From: Desarmillaria ectypa
Taxonomy: Eukaryota; Basidiomycota; Agaricomycetes; Agaricales; Physalacriaceae
Direction: 5' to 3'
DNA length: 64,000 nt
Assembly (NCBI GenBank): GCA_030407005.1
Contig: JAUDYN010000006.1
Coordinates: forward strand, 744,001 to 808,000
The translations under genes and the position numbers were made by a program. The notes beneath the pieces were generated by a model. That model did no database searches and was not told the origin of the DNA. It saw nothing but the letters and a program-made list of their open reading frames with translations. The stretch's first letter is position 1; every line of letters begins with the position of its first letter. Below, one piece after another: positions 41,219 to 53,901 of this stretch.

Positions 41219-41524
41219 ATTTACTACCAGTGAAGTCAATAATGTCCAAGGAGTGCAGAAAAGGGTGTGGCAGCCAGGGCCACAAAATGTACGTCGCGGT
41301 TCGCGTCAAGGCGCGTGTCACACAAGGTCACGCTTTCATTCATGATAAACGGTACTGATCGCTGCTTTACAGTACTAAACATGGCTACTCTCACATGTAA
41401 TCTTCAACCCAGTGTCGGTACAGAGTACGGTGCAATGTTGAGTGAAGACCACCGAGTCGTTTCTATCCTCACATATCCGTCATGGCGGGGCAAGAAAAAT
41501 CATTATATTATCTCTGTCATACAA

Positions 41525-41926
41525 TCACTCCTCTGCTTGTGCCTGCGCCTTAAGTTTCGCCAGCTCCTTCATCCGACGAAGGTAACTGGGTAACATTGTC
41601 AGCAGGAGAGTGTCTCTACAAACGTGGATACGCACTCGTCATATTGGCATCTGCATTGAATGATATATCAGCACAAAAGTCACCTTACAACAGCAAGAAA
41701 CGCACTTCTCGTATGCATGTTTCTCATGCTCGCACTCCCAGGGCAAATAGTTATTCTTCGTCCGACAGACGTTGAGTGGAATGAGTAACCTGCGTCCCGT
41801 TAAGCATGATTCCTAGTGGGAACCAAGAGTAAACAAAGTAGCATACGCAGAGCATGAGTCTCTCCAGTGTAGTGGAACTCCGTTCGTCTTGAGCTCACTT
41901 TGGGAGGCCGTTGTCAACGAAGGCAT
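41525..41926 (-). CDS. NADH:ubiquinone oxidoreductase subunit NDUFB7 (B18), twin CX9C
   Basis: Accessory subunit of mitochondrial complex I on the intermembrane-space side. Four tiny exons on the minus strand: 41926-41847, 41789-41706, 41650-41636 and 41585-41525, totalling 240 nt and 79 residues. The start is MPSLTTASQSELKTNG. The joined product has two perfect CX9C pairs: C-SALLIPLNV-C and C-EHEKHAYEK-C, followed by QYDDYLRRMKELAKLKAQAQ and the stop. These pairs are the Mia40 import and disulfide signature of the family. Exon 3 is only 15 nt. No single open frame covers the gene, so ORF-based annotation would miss it. The SMC1 start lies about 300 bases downstream on the same strand. Confidence 0.88.
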
Positions 41927-43416
41927 TCTTGACGGTGGTGGTCGGGACCGTGTTTGTGCGTGTTTCCTGCCTGCGAGCCAACACCGGGCCGTCAGTGCCC
42001 GTGACGAGATTTTCTTCAGAAAAAACAGCATCCCCGCCATCGTTTCTGCCCCTTCTCTTCGAACCATGACCTTCGCCGTAACTACGGTATATGGCGTAGA
42101 TGTCGCATGGTTTTTTGTCCCCACCCCTTCGCAATCAGCGTTGCATTATTGTCATAATATACCTTTGGTTTCAGATGTGTATAGCAGACGTTACATTCAA
42201 AAACTTCAATGGTCCGTAAATTCTACTGTGATTGCAGCTATATATTACACTCATTACGATCTATAGCACCGGACCCTGAGCAGTCACTACACCCTTCACA
42301 CAACTAAGGAAGACCTACAACCGATACACGGTCTTTACGGAACCGCTTCGCGGCCCCTCGCCCTTTCTCATAAATGGAGTTGGTCTCCTTTATGACCTAG
42401 TTCCTCTATGATGTGCATCTGCATCTGCATTAGTCCAACCTGAGAATGTCGGCAAAACTGGGCAGGTACGACTCCACATTAATGATCATAAGGAAGTCGA
42501 CATTAGCAAAACGTCTCAGGTATGAATGATGGGGTGGCGATTGCAGCCAAGTTTGTATTGCCAGTCCGGCTCTTGTGAACCATCCCTGACGCTCCGGTAG
42601 ACATGTAAAACACGGTATACGATGTACGGGAATACACCTGTTTGTTTTGCACCCTCTTGGTCCTTCCCCAGAATTTACCTGCTAGATAACAACCAGGTCA
42701 AGCCTTCAAATCTCATTTCCGAGCTGATCAGCTATTGTTTAATAGCAACATCTAACTTTTTTGCCTCGTTGATCTCAGTGATCTGCATCAAACCGTCGCT
42801 GAATCCACTATCTTCCGGTGCAACCGGTCTCCCAGTACTACATGGCCGATGTCAGGGAACGACAGACGGAGGTCAAACTTCCCTTACTGACACGTGTCCA
42901 CAAATTGAAAGTATTTGGGGGATATTTGTCGCTCGCGAATGCATGCAGAAAGCTAGCTCTACCTGCCGAGATGCCGTATATAATCACAACGATTATTTAT
43001 AACTTCATGTAGCAGTTCACCCTCATCACGACAACCGCGCATGCGCAGTTTGTCCTCGCAAAGGACTTTTGGTACGCGGAACGTCAGACACACGTCGGCG
43101 GAACCTAGTTGAACCTCATCTCTCGATCAGCTTCTTAATACCATCTTGCCGACCTTCATCTCAAAGTACAGATGATCCACCAGCTGTACCTGTTTGAATG
43201 TTTGCGCCATCAGGCCGTCAGGAACCCCCGTATGATCCATGCACCTGCGCCTGCAATAAATGAAATCTTAGGCGACTCAGCATGCTTTCAAGTGATCATC
43301 AAAGTCTCGCACAGTACTTTACATCCCTGGATTTACCGATATATCCGCATCACGTCGGCCCCAGTAGACCTTATAAAACAAGTGTCGGTAGAGGTTGCGT
43401 ATACCATCTCCCCAGA
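41927..43416. other. Intergenic, 1.5 kb
   Basis: Divergent promoter side of NDUFB7 and of the carboxylesterase. Several frames of up to 130 codons exist but lack domain content and codon coherence. A short direct repeat, gcatctgcatctgcat, is near 42415. No transposon signature seen. Confidence 0.5.
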
Positions 43417-45864
43417 ATGGCTGCTTCGGTTCAACTATTTGGGTGGTTCTTCCTACTACACCTATCTATTTCTTTTAATCTCGTCAACGGCTCCCCAACC
43501 GCCACCCTACCTTATGGTACTTTCCAAGGATATTATTCCGGAAACCTGTCTGTCTTTTTAGGTGTTCCGTTCGCCAGTCCACCGTACGTGCCATTTCTCA
43601 GTAGACCAAAACCTCTTCTTACCCTCCAATCACAGGCTTGGTTCCCTTCGATTCGCCCCACCTCAAGCTCCAGTAGTGATCGACGGAATACAAAATGCTA
43701 CAAGTTTCGGTGCCGCTTGTCCCCAACAGCAAAGCACTATACCGGATGTCCTTCCATTCAACATCTCTATGGGGTCCCCTTCCAACGTATCGGAGGATTG
43801 TGAGCCATTTATAGTCTTTTCATACTCCCCTCTCTCATTGTCTGCTCAGGTCTGACTGTGAACGTTTGGGCACCAACAAATGCATCTGAATCACTCCCCG
43901 TTGTTATGGTATTTATCTCACTGCTCTCGACTGTCTCCATAGCTCACCATGTTCATCGTAGTGGATTTATGGAGGTAGGCTCTCTTCGTCCGACGGCTGG
44001 CCTCTTCAGTGCGCCTGATGTAGCCACCAGGCGGTTTCGAGACTGGGTATACGGAGGCCTACGATGCAACCGATCTAGTGGAGCGATCTCTAATCTTGAA
44101 CGAGCCCGTTGTCTTTGTTTCAGCAAATTATCGCGTTAACGGTAACTCCTTATTCATTAACACCGCGACACGAGTCATTCTGATCTGTATACGAAAGCTT
44201 TTGGTTTTCTGGGTGGCAAAGAAGTCCAGGATGCAGGTTTATCAAATGTTGGCCTGCGAGACCGTAAGTAACGATTCCACTCAATCTGTTGGGGATCAAC
44301 TGATGCGCCTGATAGAGCGATTCGCGATGCAGTGGATACAGTCATACATCTCCATATTTGGTGGAGATCCGACTCGCGTTACGCTGTACGTGCTATTCCT
44401 ATCTTCAGTCTCTTACCTCGGTATTCACTACGTCATAGTTGGGGAGAGAGTGCTGGAGCCATCAGCGTCGGTCTCCATCTTCTTTACAACGGCAGAACAA
44501 CTGATGGCCTATTCAGAGGTATATTTATGGTAAGAATACATTTTCCCTCGGGTTTCACTCGGTTTCTAAATAATTCATAGCAATCGGGCGCTCCCTGGAC
44601 TACGAGGAATATATCCTACGGCCAACCCACTTTCGATCGCATTGCAGATGAAACAGGGTGCAATACATCCGGGTCTGTTATTGACTGTCTTCGCGACGTG
44701 CCTTATGATACCCTCATGACGGCGATTAATACCCTCCCTCCGGTTTTCAACTATACGAGCTTGAATCTCGCTTTTCAACCCTACAACGACGGTTTGATTC
44801 TCGCCCAAAACGCCCAGAAGGCTGTGCAGCAGGGACAATTTGCCCAAGTTAGTTACTACCCCTTTGATGGCGATCCGTCTACTTATCAATGATGGCAGGT
44901 TCCATCTGTGGCTGGGAGCTGCGCAGATGAGGGGTCCTTTTTCTCCTTGGGGAGCACTAATATCACGCGCGTTCATCTGCTTTTCGCCCTTACTGATAGA
45001 AATCTCATGCTGGTACTAACAGGACCGACCCGGAATTCTTGGGCTACGTAAACACAATGTAGGCTGCTCATTTTTCCCGCCGCAAAATATCTAACCTGAA
45101 ACGGGTCTAGGTACTTCCCCGAATTACCTTCTGGGCAGATGAGCGTCATTAGTTCCGCCTATCCAGATGATCCTGCAGAGGTGAACATCCGCCATCATCG
45201 GTGTACCTGGGTTATTAACCTTACTTCATTAGGGCTCTCCTTTTGGTTCGGGTAACAATTATACTTTAACGTGAGACATTAGCCCTTCTGGGGGCTTTTA
45301 ATGCTAATTCGACCTTAGCCCGGAGTACAAACGAATCGCAGCGTTTAATGGTGACAACTCATTCCAGGCACCACGCCGGCACTTTCTAAATGCAGCATCG
45401 CAAACCCAACCGGCTTGGGCGTACTGTAAGCCACTTCACTCTCAGATTAACTCTATTTGGTAATGAGTGTCGCAGTGTATTCAAGGGGAAATACAACCGC
45501 CTACGTGGGGGCGTATCATGGGTCAGATTTAACTGAATTCTTCAGCTTCGGCGGTTCTGCATCTGGCAATGACTTCATTGGCACTGATGCTCTGGGTAGG
45601 TCGTCCACCAAACCATCACATCATATTTTTAACTGACGCCATCTTTGTGCAGTCAATTTCGTAACGAACCTGGACCCAAACTACTCTTCTAGCACTACGG
45701 GCCGAGGAATTAGTTTGTTGGAAACAACGCCCTGGTCGGAATGGACATCAGCGCAGCGAAATATGGCGGAGTTCACTGATTCTTCTTCGCTGTTGACATT
45801 CACAACAGACACGTATCGCGCCACTGCTATGCAGGTGCTCACAAACCTTTCCTTGCAAGTATGA
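43417..45864 (+). CDS. Secreted carboxylesterase / type-B lipase
   Basis: Alpha/beta hydrolase of the cholinesterase-like type-B family. The signal peptide is MAASVQLFGWFFLLHLSISFN with cleavage near VNGSP. Domain marks in order: LSVFLGVPFASPP-LGSLRFAPPQ, VNVWAPTNAS, VVM-WIYGG-GFETGYTEAYDATDL, ANYRVN-AFGFLGGKEVQ, FGGDPTRVT-LWGESAGAIS (nucleophile), FMQSGAP, and late AYHGSDL (catalytic His). The C-terminus ends TAMQVLTNLSLQV. At least 13 exons. One is a 13-nt micro-exon (43962-43974) encoding the oxyanion loop. The intron 44967-45022 starts with GC, not GT, and is needed to join NIT to TDPEFLGYVN. About 540 residues. Secretion suggests ester cleavage outside the cell; it borders the terpenoid gene set. 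Confidence 0.92.
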
Positions 45865-46052
45865 TGTCTTGTGTCACCTACTAGTTTGTGATGGCCAGCC
45901 GTTCGCCATAACAAACCCTCCTTTACTACTATTACTCAAGATCATGTTAATCTGTCGGTCGCTGCAAGTGCTTAATCGCAAAATATTCAAACAAATCTAG
46001 CATAGCCCCAGAAATATGGAATAAATAATGCGACCAGTAACAATACAACGGA

Positions 46053-47402
46053 TTATTGTGTGTGTATCAGAAGTGGTTCGTCCATTGAAAGCTGTTTAGG
46101 CATCAAAGTGATCATCCTATGCTGTTGGATAGCTTTACCATTGGACCCGAAGTACCGCCCGCTTTCAAAATTCCAGCAATCATTGGCGCGAACCCAGTTT
46201 GCAATACCATCAAGGTAAAGAGATGCGATATCATCTATGCCGGGTCCCCATGTCGGTATCTCCTCCCATAACCTTAGAAATCTAGTCCTGGTCGACCGAT
46301 GAAGATCCTCCACCCATAATAGTGCACTATCGAGATCACATTTCCGCTCGTTCATAACGCACACAAGGATGTTATGGGGGTATTCCTCCGATGCCTGTTC
46401 CTTATTATAAGAAGCAAGATCCTGAAGATTGTAAGTGTTGCAGATCTACCCAAGCCAGAAGGTCTCACGTTGTCAATGATTATCAAGTCACCAGCTAAGC
46501 GCCCCAGTTCGACGACGGTTGGATGATAAAACACCTCGTCAGGTAAGTCATAGCCCAGCTCCAGCACTGCATACGATGGGTCAGTGCCAATGGTTAGTCG
46601 ACGGATGTTAAAATAATCTTCGACATTCCGGGTATAGCACTGATGACGATCCTCTGCTTGTGCCACTACAGAATCCATATAACGTCCAAAAGTCTCAACG
46701 ATGCGTTTCTGAGAGGTAATACTTGATGTTTTGAGGCCAAGAGCCCAAAACCTGTGGTCGAGAGTTGGAATTAGGGAATGGAAGCAAAGCCCATAAAACC
46801 TTACTGCTGTGCAACAACTCCAAGGACAACTTCGTTGCTGGGTCGTGGTTTGAAGGGATTTCTAAGCGCGTCCTTCACAATTTCGGCATACTGACGGACT
46901 ACTTCAGGCGTTTCGTTGTCCGTGTACTCGTCGAAAACAAAAAACAAGTTCATCAAGTCGCATCCAGTGCGCAGTTGTTCTACGCGGAAATCATTCCGGG
47001 TATATATGTCAAGAACAACGCCACGTACCTTTCGTTGCCGTTGTGTACGCTAATGAAGCCAATAAACCTGCAGAGAAGTCAGCATGAGCGCCCCTGAGGA
47101 GAAAGCGCTATCACTGAAGTCACAGCGATCAAATGCACTGAAGAACGTCAGCTCTTGCAACTCAAGAATAATATACTAGAAGCCTACCGTTGGGCTTCTG
47201 GCGAAAACGCGTTGAAAGAGTGAAACCATGCTTCCGATTGAGCTTTCACTTCTTCATAATAGGGATTGATTTTGCGAGGCCAAGGCCAGTCTGCCACTGT
47301 TTCTGGGAGGCGAAACACTATGCCAGGTTCCAGGACCATATTGTGAGGAGAAATCGGAGAAATATAAGTTGCTCTTGACAAAGAAAAGCCGCTCTTTCCC
47401 AT
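46053..47402 (-). CDS. Sesquiterpene synthase (class I terpene cyclase)
   Basis: Cyclises farnesyl diphosphate. The N-terminal [26 protein letters not shown] is typical of fungal sesquiterpene synthases. Two short exons give [15 protein letters not shown]. The metal-binding motif is in [18 protein letters not shown] (DEYTD form of D[D/E]xxD). Later come [12 protein letters not shown] and, across an intron, [10 protein letters not shown], the NSE triad N-D-L-x-S-Y-x-K-E. The C-terminus ends HTQ at 46053. About 350 residues. The DEYTD and surrounding residues resemble the 1,11-cyclising (protoilludene-type) clade, but the product cannot be fixed from sequence. Start may instead be Met22 (47339). 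All catalytic motifs are intact, and the P450 at 48598 is the likely partner. Confidence 0.92.
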
Positions 47403-48597
47403 ACATATTTATACTTCGGATCGGACTTCAAAGGCTATGGTATCTGCGAGAACACAGCAAGCTCGATCGCGCTGGCTAACCTGGAGTTGGATGGTAACTC
47501 ATATGTGGCCTGCTTTGTGATAACAACACGGCGGATGTTTTAGTGCACGGTTCTGTTCCGAGCTGTTTAATCAAGGCCTACAGCTGTAAGTTTTGCATTT
47601 ACTCTTTCTTCCTCCGGGACATTAATGGGCGCCTCACACAGCATAGTTGCGACCAGAAAGCTGTAGAAGGCCAGATTTCGATTAACAGCCCCCGCCGACG
47701 AGGCAACCCATCAGCCGCAAGCTATAGCTACCAGTTTACAATTTGAATGACAGGGCAGGATGCTGGACATTCCTTCCCTGGATACATATGGAGTATTGGA
47801 AATGTTACTAGGCGGTACGCGGGTTCAGCTAGATTCACCAGGCGGGTTGCCCAGTTCAATCGAGGACATCGATATCAAAGTGATATCAATCCATACTGAT
47901 ACTTTGACTCATCATCTTACCTGTCGCACGTTGTTAAACTTTAAAAACCCAGACGAAACGAAACAAACTACAGGGTCCGTTCCAGGGTAGGAAAACAAAA
48001 ATATGTGTGGCGCTATCAGGTCACAGCTGATCGATGAGGGATGTCGTAGTGCCACATCTCATATACTTGCGTCCGGCGTGGCCCAAGTGGTACCGTGCCG
48101 TGTAATGATGATGACGATGATCCTCGGGCAGGAACTGCCTTACGCTAGCCCCGCATCAGAAACGACAATGATGGCTAACCAAACTAGTCTCCGTCGATTT
48201 CCTAAATGAAACAAACACCGGAATTGTGCAGTAACGGATTGAAAAGAAGAATGATATTGACATCATCATTCCGATCAAGACGTAAGTTTGTTTCCTTTCT
48301 CTATCATGACTTCCTCCCTATCAGCATTACTGCTCTTCGAAGAGGCCCACAAAATGAGGCCGAATTTCTTTTCGTTCCTCTCTATATTCTCTACTTAAAG
48401 CTTAAACGTGTCCGAATAGTTACTTCAGTCCAGTACACGATGCTGATATATATGATATCTCGTTTTTTATCCATGCAGTCGTGCTCTAAGCTCAGAGACC
48501 ATTTTCTTCCCTCAGCAAAGGTCTCTACATGACATGGAGGGCTCTTATTCAACCGTATTGACTTGGTTAGCCTCATACTATTGACAAGCAGCAGAAT
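47403..48597. other. Intergenic, 1.2 kb
   Basis: Upstream of the terpene synthase and downstream of the P450 (tandem, minus strand). Several short frames, none convincing. Contains the TPS promoter; no regulator site assigned. Confidence 0.5.
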
Positions 48598-50687
48598 TCA
48601 CAATTGGGCCTTGATGAGTGACGGGACATCTGGAAAGCGAGGCTCAAACTTGCATTCGAAATGAGCTGGGCGGCTGCTCAAAGCCACATGAATAATCGCC
48701 CCCACAGGAATGTACAGCAATTCGCTACTCACACGATAAGCCCAGTGTTCACGAATTCGTCTCTGGGTGGCTTCTCGGAAGTGGAAATAATATCGAAAGA
48801 CCACAGGATCAAGGCAATGTTAATGAATAATGAATCTTTGGCAACAAATCGTCCAATACATAGCCTATTAGAATCTGTTAGTAAGCATTTTTTCACACAA
48901 ACTAAAATCGAGAGCACGTTACCGGTTGCCGAAACCCCAACTTCCGTGTCCTTCCCCTTTAGTATTTGGGAAGGTTTGAAGAATCGTCCCACTTGCGTCA
49001 AGATGACGACTCGGGTTGAATTCATCAGCATCGGGGCCGTAGACGGATTTATCCCGGTTCATCGCCCTACAGAAAATTGAACGCAGGACCTATCGAACAG
49101 AGGTCAGTATTACCAGACGTTGGGAAGGACAATGGTATCCTTTGGTATGTACCAGCCATTGTAGTAGTCGTCCTGTATCACGAGAGTAAGAACGGACTAG
49201 GAGTGCCGACAATCACTACTGTGATAGACTTACCTCCATGGTACGATGAGGGCTACTTATTGGGCTTACAGGGTTCCAGCGAAGGGTCTCGCGAATGATA
49301 GCGTGAATAAATGGTAATCGATCCATATCAAAAAAGGTTGGTAGACGATCCCTCCCTACCACGGCGTCGATTTCTTCATGAGCACGTTTCTGCACATCGG
49401 TGTAGATAGTCATTGCGAGAACAAACCATGCGAGGGTCCCGGATGTCTAATGCACCATCAGAAATGCTGTTCAACTGGCTGTAACCACTGGATGATCACC
49501 GTTTCAGTTCCTGCAGCACTAAATTAGAGTAAGCGTTATAAAGGATTCAAGAATCAATCGGACGACACTTACTACATTGTTCCCGAGAGCCAGGAGGATT
49601 CTAACCGGCTTAGATCGTAGTTTTTACTGTGTTCCGTGACTAAGGTCGCCACAAAACTACTCTGGCTGTCTCCTTCAGCCTATGGAAATAGTCTGAGGTG
49701 CAGTGGTCGAGATGAAGCAAAGATTCAGCTTACGACCAGACTCTCCACATTTCCATAGAGACCTTGAAACATTTTTGAATCTTCGCTGAAGTAATACTCA
49801 GCTTCGCGCCGCCATGGAGTCATGAAACTTGGAAGATGTTTCATCCATGGAAAGAAATCTACGAGATGAGCGCCTGGATATGTAGCCGTGACCAGACGCT
49901 CAACGAATTGGTTGATCCGTGGTAAGGCGGCAAAGGCGTTTGATCGTCCCGCAGAAAGTCCATATGTAAGCGTATAGACTAGAAGAGCCGCGGACCTGAA
50001 ATGTGTTACGCTTCCCAATCTAAATCTACGTGGGAAGGCAACATACTCTCGAAATAAACTACTCCAGTTATCGGGCTTTGCAATTATAGCATCAACTAGC
50101 ATCAAAGCCTCGCGGACCTGAACGGGTTGCAGCTCTTGTGCGGTCTTCTTAGAAAGACCTTCTGCTGCCGCTCTTCTCATTTTGCGCCACCTACGAATAT
50201 TTAACGAAACCATGCACAGTGACAGAACTAATGGACCGACTTGTCTCCGACTCTGGCCAAAACCATGACCAGGCCACCACATAGCACGTCTGAACCAACG
50301 TAGGCATCGGGCCTGTCTGAATATATTCGAGCTCGCTTATCTAGCAAATCTGAAGCTACTTCATGAGAATTGATAACGATAATATTCTTTCCGAAGACGG
50401 ATATATAAATGAGAGGCCCTAAGAAGCCAAGTTTCAACGGAATGAAATATTTGATGAAGCAAACACGTACCGTAAGTCAACTGTAAATCCCGGAAGGAAA
50501 CCCATAGAGAATTTGACAGCTGCTTCACGTTTCCTAAGAACGGAATTCCTGGTGGTCCTGGTGGTAGGGAATGACGGGAAAGTCGGCTCAAGAGAGACTT
50601 CACCAGCGCAAAAATCAGAAGAACAGATGCGAAGAGTACTCCTGGCGATGGACTCCAATGCAACGTGTTAGTGAACCAGGAGAACAT
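48598..50687 (-). CDS. Cytochrome P450 monooxygenase
   Basis: ER-anchored haem monooxygenase. The N-terminus MFSWFTNTLHWSPSPGVLF plus a hydrophobic segment is the membrane anchor, followed by the Pro-rich hinge LPPGPPGIPFLGN. Motifs: WRKMRRAAAEGL (helix C), AAGTETV (I-helix oxygen-binding AGxxT), IIRETLRWNP (ExxR), MNRDKSVYGPDADEFNPSR (PERF region), and WGFGNR-LCIGRF (haem-binding FxxGxRxCxG, spliced, Cys present). The C-terminus SLIKAQL ends at 48598. About nine exons and 510 residues. It resembles the CYP5144/O-methylsterigmatocystin-oxidoreductase-like P450s abundant in Agaricomycetes. The position beside the terpene synthase suggests it oxidises the terpene skeleton, which is an inference. 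Confidence 0.93.
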
Positions 50688-51386
50688 AGTGGTTTCACAG
50701 ATCCTGTACCAAGACTGCGCCTATAGGTGTAGGATGAGAGATGATGGATGCTATTATGTATCGCATTCTTCCGATTGCAGTCCGTCATCCGGTATTACTC
50801 AGAAGCAGTGGCAAAAATGATCAATTCAAAGATGCAATCATAGGGGTAATTCAAAGGACCCTGTTCCAAAGTGAACTCGAGTCAAACCAGTTAAACAAGC
50901 ACCAATCGGACCACGTTTACGTTGTCAACAACAGCAGGGTTGTTGCAGGGCCCTGGGGTTTGGAAAGTAACAGGGTCGACTTGCCTAATGAAAATTACTA
51001 CACCACAAATGGGAACAAAACGCGCCTATATTCTTGAGATCGACTTTTACGAAATCCCCCTCTGATTTTGAAAAAAAGTCCGCCACCCAGTGACATCCGT
51101 ACGTTCCGGCAAGTTCTTGTTCTTTTTCAGCTTTCTTGCTTCTTACGTTGCCCCTGTCACGATGCATGATGCCCAGCTTTCCTATCTATTCTGTACCAAG
51201 AAAACTACGATTTGTCATTCGCAGCGACAACCCAACGTAACCCGGCATCTGTCGGATTTGCTAATGAGACAAATTCAACATATAAATATCAAATAATTCT
51301 AAGATAGTCATATATATCATGCCAACCCAATGTACAAATCTGCGAGTACTATACAACATTGTCCGAAGTATAAGTTACTATATCAT
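50688..51386. other. Intergenic, 0.7 kb
   Basis: P450 promoter region and 3' flank of the 7-TM gene. Only short frames. A small hairpin, caacaac-agcag-ggttgttg, lies about 50929-50948. Confidence 0.45.
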
Positions 51387-52848
51387 CTAAGCGTCGCCGG
51401 ATAACTTGTACGCAGCTGTCGAGTCAGCACTGCGCCTGTTTTCAGCGAACACCATTTCCTGTTCCGTTGAAAGGATGAGGGTATCAGAAATATCTCCACC
51501 AGAGCGCATCTTGCCGGGACGCATTTTGTGTCTATCGAAGCTTCCGTCTCCTTCAGTCGATTTTGACATGCGGGATAATGGATATGCAAAGGAGAGATTC
51601 TTCGAAACGCCATGGATCATCCCGAGGCCAACCCGAGCAATGATGAGAAGCGGGGTCATAACCTAGGGCCATAGAAGATGAGGCCATTAAATGAGAAAGA
51701 ACAAGGAACTCACAGCTAGCTGAGTAGAAATGTCGATACCATTCAAGGCGAGTTCACTTCCACGGACGTATAAAATGAGCATAACAAGAGTCACCGCTGC
51801 AAATATAGCACCCGATTCGACGATAGTCAAGATCGTCGACAGATACCTGTTCGTATGTGAATGGCTCCCAACTTGTCGCCCCATAAACCATAGCCGAAAA
51901 GCAATGGCCGCTGTTACGCAGACATTGACCACAAGATCCAGAGACCAACCAACAGGCCCTATATGTTTGATTTTGGGAGAGTTGATATCCGCGCCTGGGT
52001 GGCCAAGCAAACCGGTGGCAGCGTATGCAGTTCCTGCTCATCAAAATTAGGTCATTGGGTGGTGATTTCAAATAAGAACTACTGACCCATATGTGCCAGC
52101 TCGACGATAAGCTACCGAGAAACAGATGAGAAGACATCAAATAGAGCCTGACAAGACGTACCGGGAGTACCGCAACTTTCCAGTTGTAACCCCAGACCAC
52201 ATATAGACGCCATATCTAGGATTATTCGTCAATTAGCGGATGCAAGGGTTGAATAGCGAGTGTTGATACCAAGATCAAATCCTGAAGGAAGACCTAAAGC
52301 TTAAATCAGCCAAAGAAGAACCTTATAAGTCTGCACGGAGGGCGGCGACTCACACTTGTATCGTATAGAACGGTTTTCGCGACAGCAATTCCACGTGCGT
52401 TGTTGGACCAATAAAGTATCGTGTAAGTAGGGTCGGCGGGTTGAGGGACGTCAATGAAGGCCTCTAACAGCTCTCTCAAAGACAGAGATACATGGGCAGT
52501 AGCAAACAGGAATAGAGCGATCGATGTGATGGCTAATAGTCTGGAGAGAGCGGGTGATATTACTACTGAGATACATCGAGATCTTGAGACGAACCTACCT
52601 TGGAGAGTGGTGTTTCCGTATAAGAACGAACATTGCACCTACGAAGATGATGGCGCTTTGGATTCGAAGGTGAGAACTTGGGCCCATAGCGTGAAGTAGA
52701 CGCACTCACTTCATTCCTGTTTGGCTATTTGTGAGCAGAAAGCGTGAACTGGAAGCCGAGATGTAATCATACCCCATAGACATGTCTCTATCCAGATGCC
52801 GACAAGCGCATTCTTGTCAAGGCGCGGAAGCGCCATTTCCGAAGCCAT
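51387..52848 (-). CDS. Seven-transmembrane orphan protein (basidiomycete integral membrane family)
   Basis: The start MASEMALPRLDKNALVG leads to GIWIETCLWG, then M-N across a 7-nt micro-exon, AIIFVGAMFVLIRKHHSPR, and LLAITSIALFLFATAHVSLS. Next are ILYWSNNARGIAVAKTVLYDTS, LILIWRLYVVWGYNWKVAVLPV, TGLLGHPG, VGWSLDLVVNVCVTAAIAF, TILTIVESGAIFAAVTLVML and the last span VMTPLLIIARVGLGM. Seven hydrophobic spans and a polar, Ser/Arg-rich cytosolic tail of about 70 residues match a large family of uncharacterised 7-TM proteins in Agaricomycetes with GPCR-like topology. There is no known ligand. It sits between the P450 and the adenylation gene, so a sensing or transport role in the cluster is possible but unproven. 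About 375 residues, seven or more exons. Confidence 0.8.
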
Positions 52849-53901
52849 GAGTGCGAGAGGGAGTAGCGAAACGTTGCCCAATTTCAAGTGCACCCGCTTA
52901 TGTAGGCGGAATTCCGTGTCAGGCAATATGATGTCCGAACGTGGTTCAGAAATCAATCAAGGGGGAAACTCAATCATCTCCATCTTGATGACGACCGTTC
53001 TCAACGCCGGTTTTCAGTCTCGTGTTGGCCATTGTATGAGGAACCTCACGGTTGCTCCGAACGTCGCCGATCAGGCGCCCCAGGGAGGCCAGGCTTTCAG
53101 CCGCATCATATGCGATAACTAGTACCTAGGTCACGGCCTAAAGATGATATCAGATCTCCTTATGATCTAAACCACAGATATCAATGATAGCTGGTTCCAC
53201 AGAACACTCAAGGAGGACAGTAATCAAATGGTTAGCGATAAATGATAATAGATACGGGCTGAGGACAGACAGTTAAACATTGCGGGAAGCCAAGCTGTTA
53301 TGCCGGCATGTGCGATAAATTTACTTGGACCGATCAAAAGAATGCGACACATGTGCGCCACAGGTCCCATCTTATCCCGTGTTGTTACAGAGTACGGCCT
53401 TGGGGATGTGGAGGAATCACTTGATGACAGGCATAAAAGCCCTCGATACTGGTGAACGATATACGCAATAACCAGGAGGGTTCGGACGTACCGGAAAGGA
53501 AGAATAATAGGCGGTCAGCATTCTGGCAGGCGATCGAACATGGCTGGAAACGAATAAACGCTGTCTCATGATAGGTGGAAGATGAAGCGGAGGACCCACT
53601 GCACTGGTGCAATGCTCTAGGCTTCAGCGGACCACGTTCAAGGAGTAATCTATCCTCCGACGCAGCCGAGCAATCGAACCAAGAAACTCTTCAGCTCTTC
53701 ACAACCCAAACCGTCTGCTGCGCCGGGTTTCATGGCGGGGGAAAGCAGTAACTTTGATGAATCAAAACTACTTGCATTGTCCTACACAGGTCAGATATGA
53801 CTTGAATTCATGATGAAATCTCGTGGATAAGCCTTATGATGGTGGCGAAACCGTTCAATGACACAGCCAGATTTAAGAGACTGAACAAGCGACTGAAGGT
53901 A
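52849..53901. other. Intergenic, 1 kb
   Basis: Promoter side of the 7-TM gene and unassigned sequence up to the foldback element. A 108-codon frame at 52796-53122 largely overlaps the 7-TM first exon antisense and is not called. Confidence 0.45.

Noticed and set aside
41885..42124. Upstream part of a 103-codon minus-strand frame
   Set aside because: Only the last part is real: it is NDUFB7 exon 1 from the ATG at 41926; residues before that do not belong to the family.
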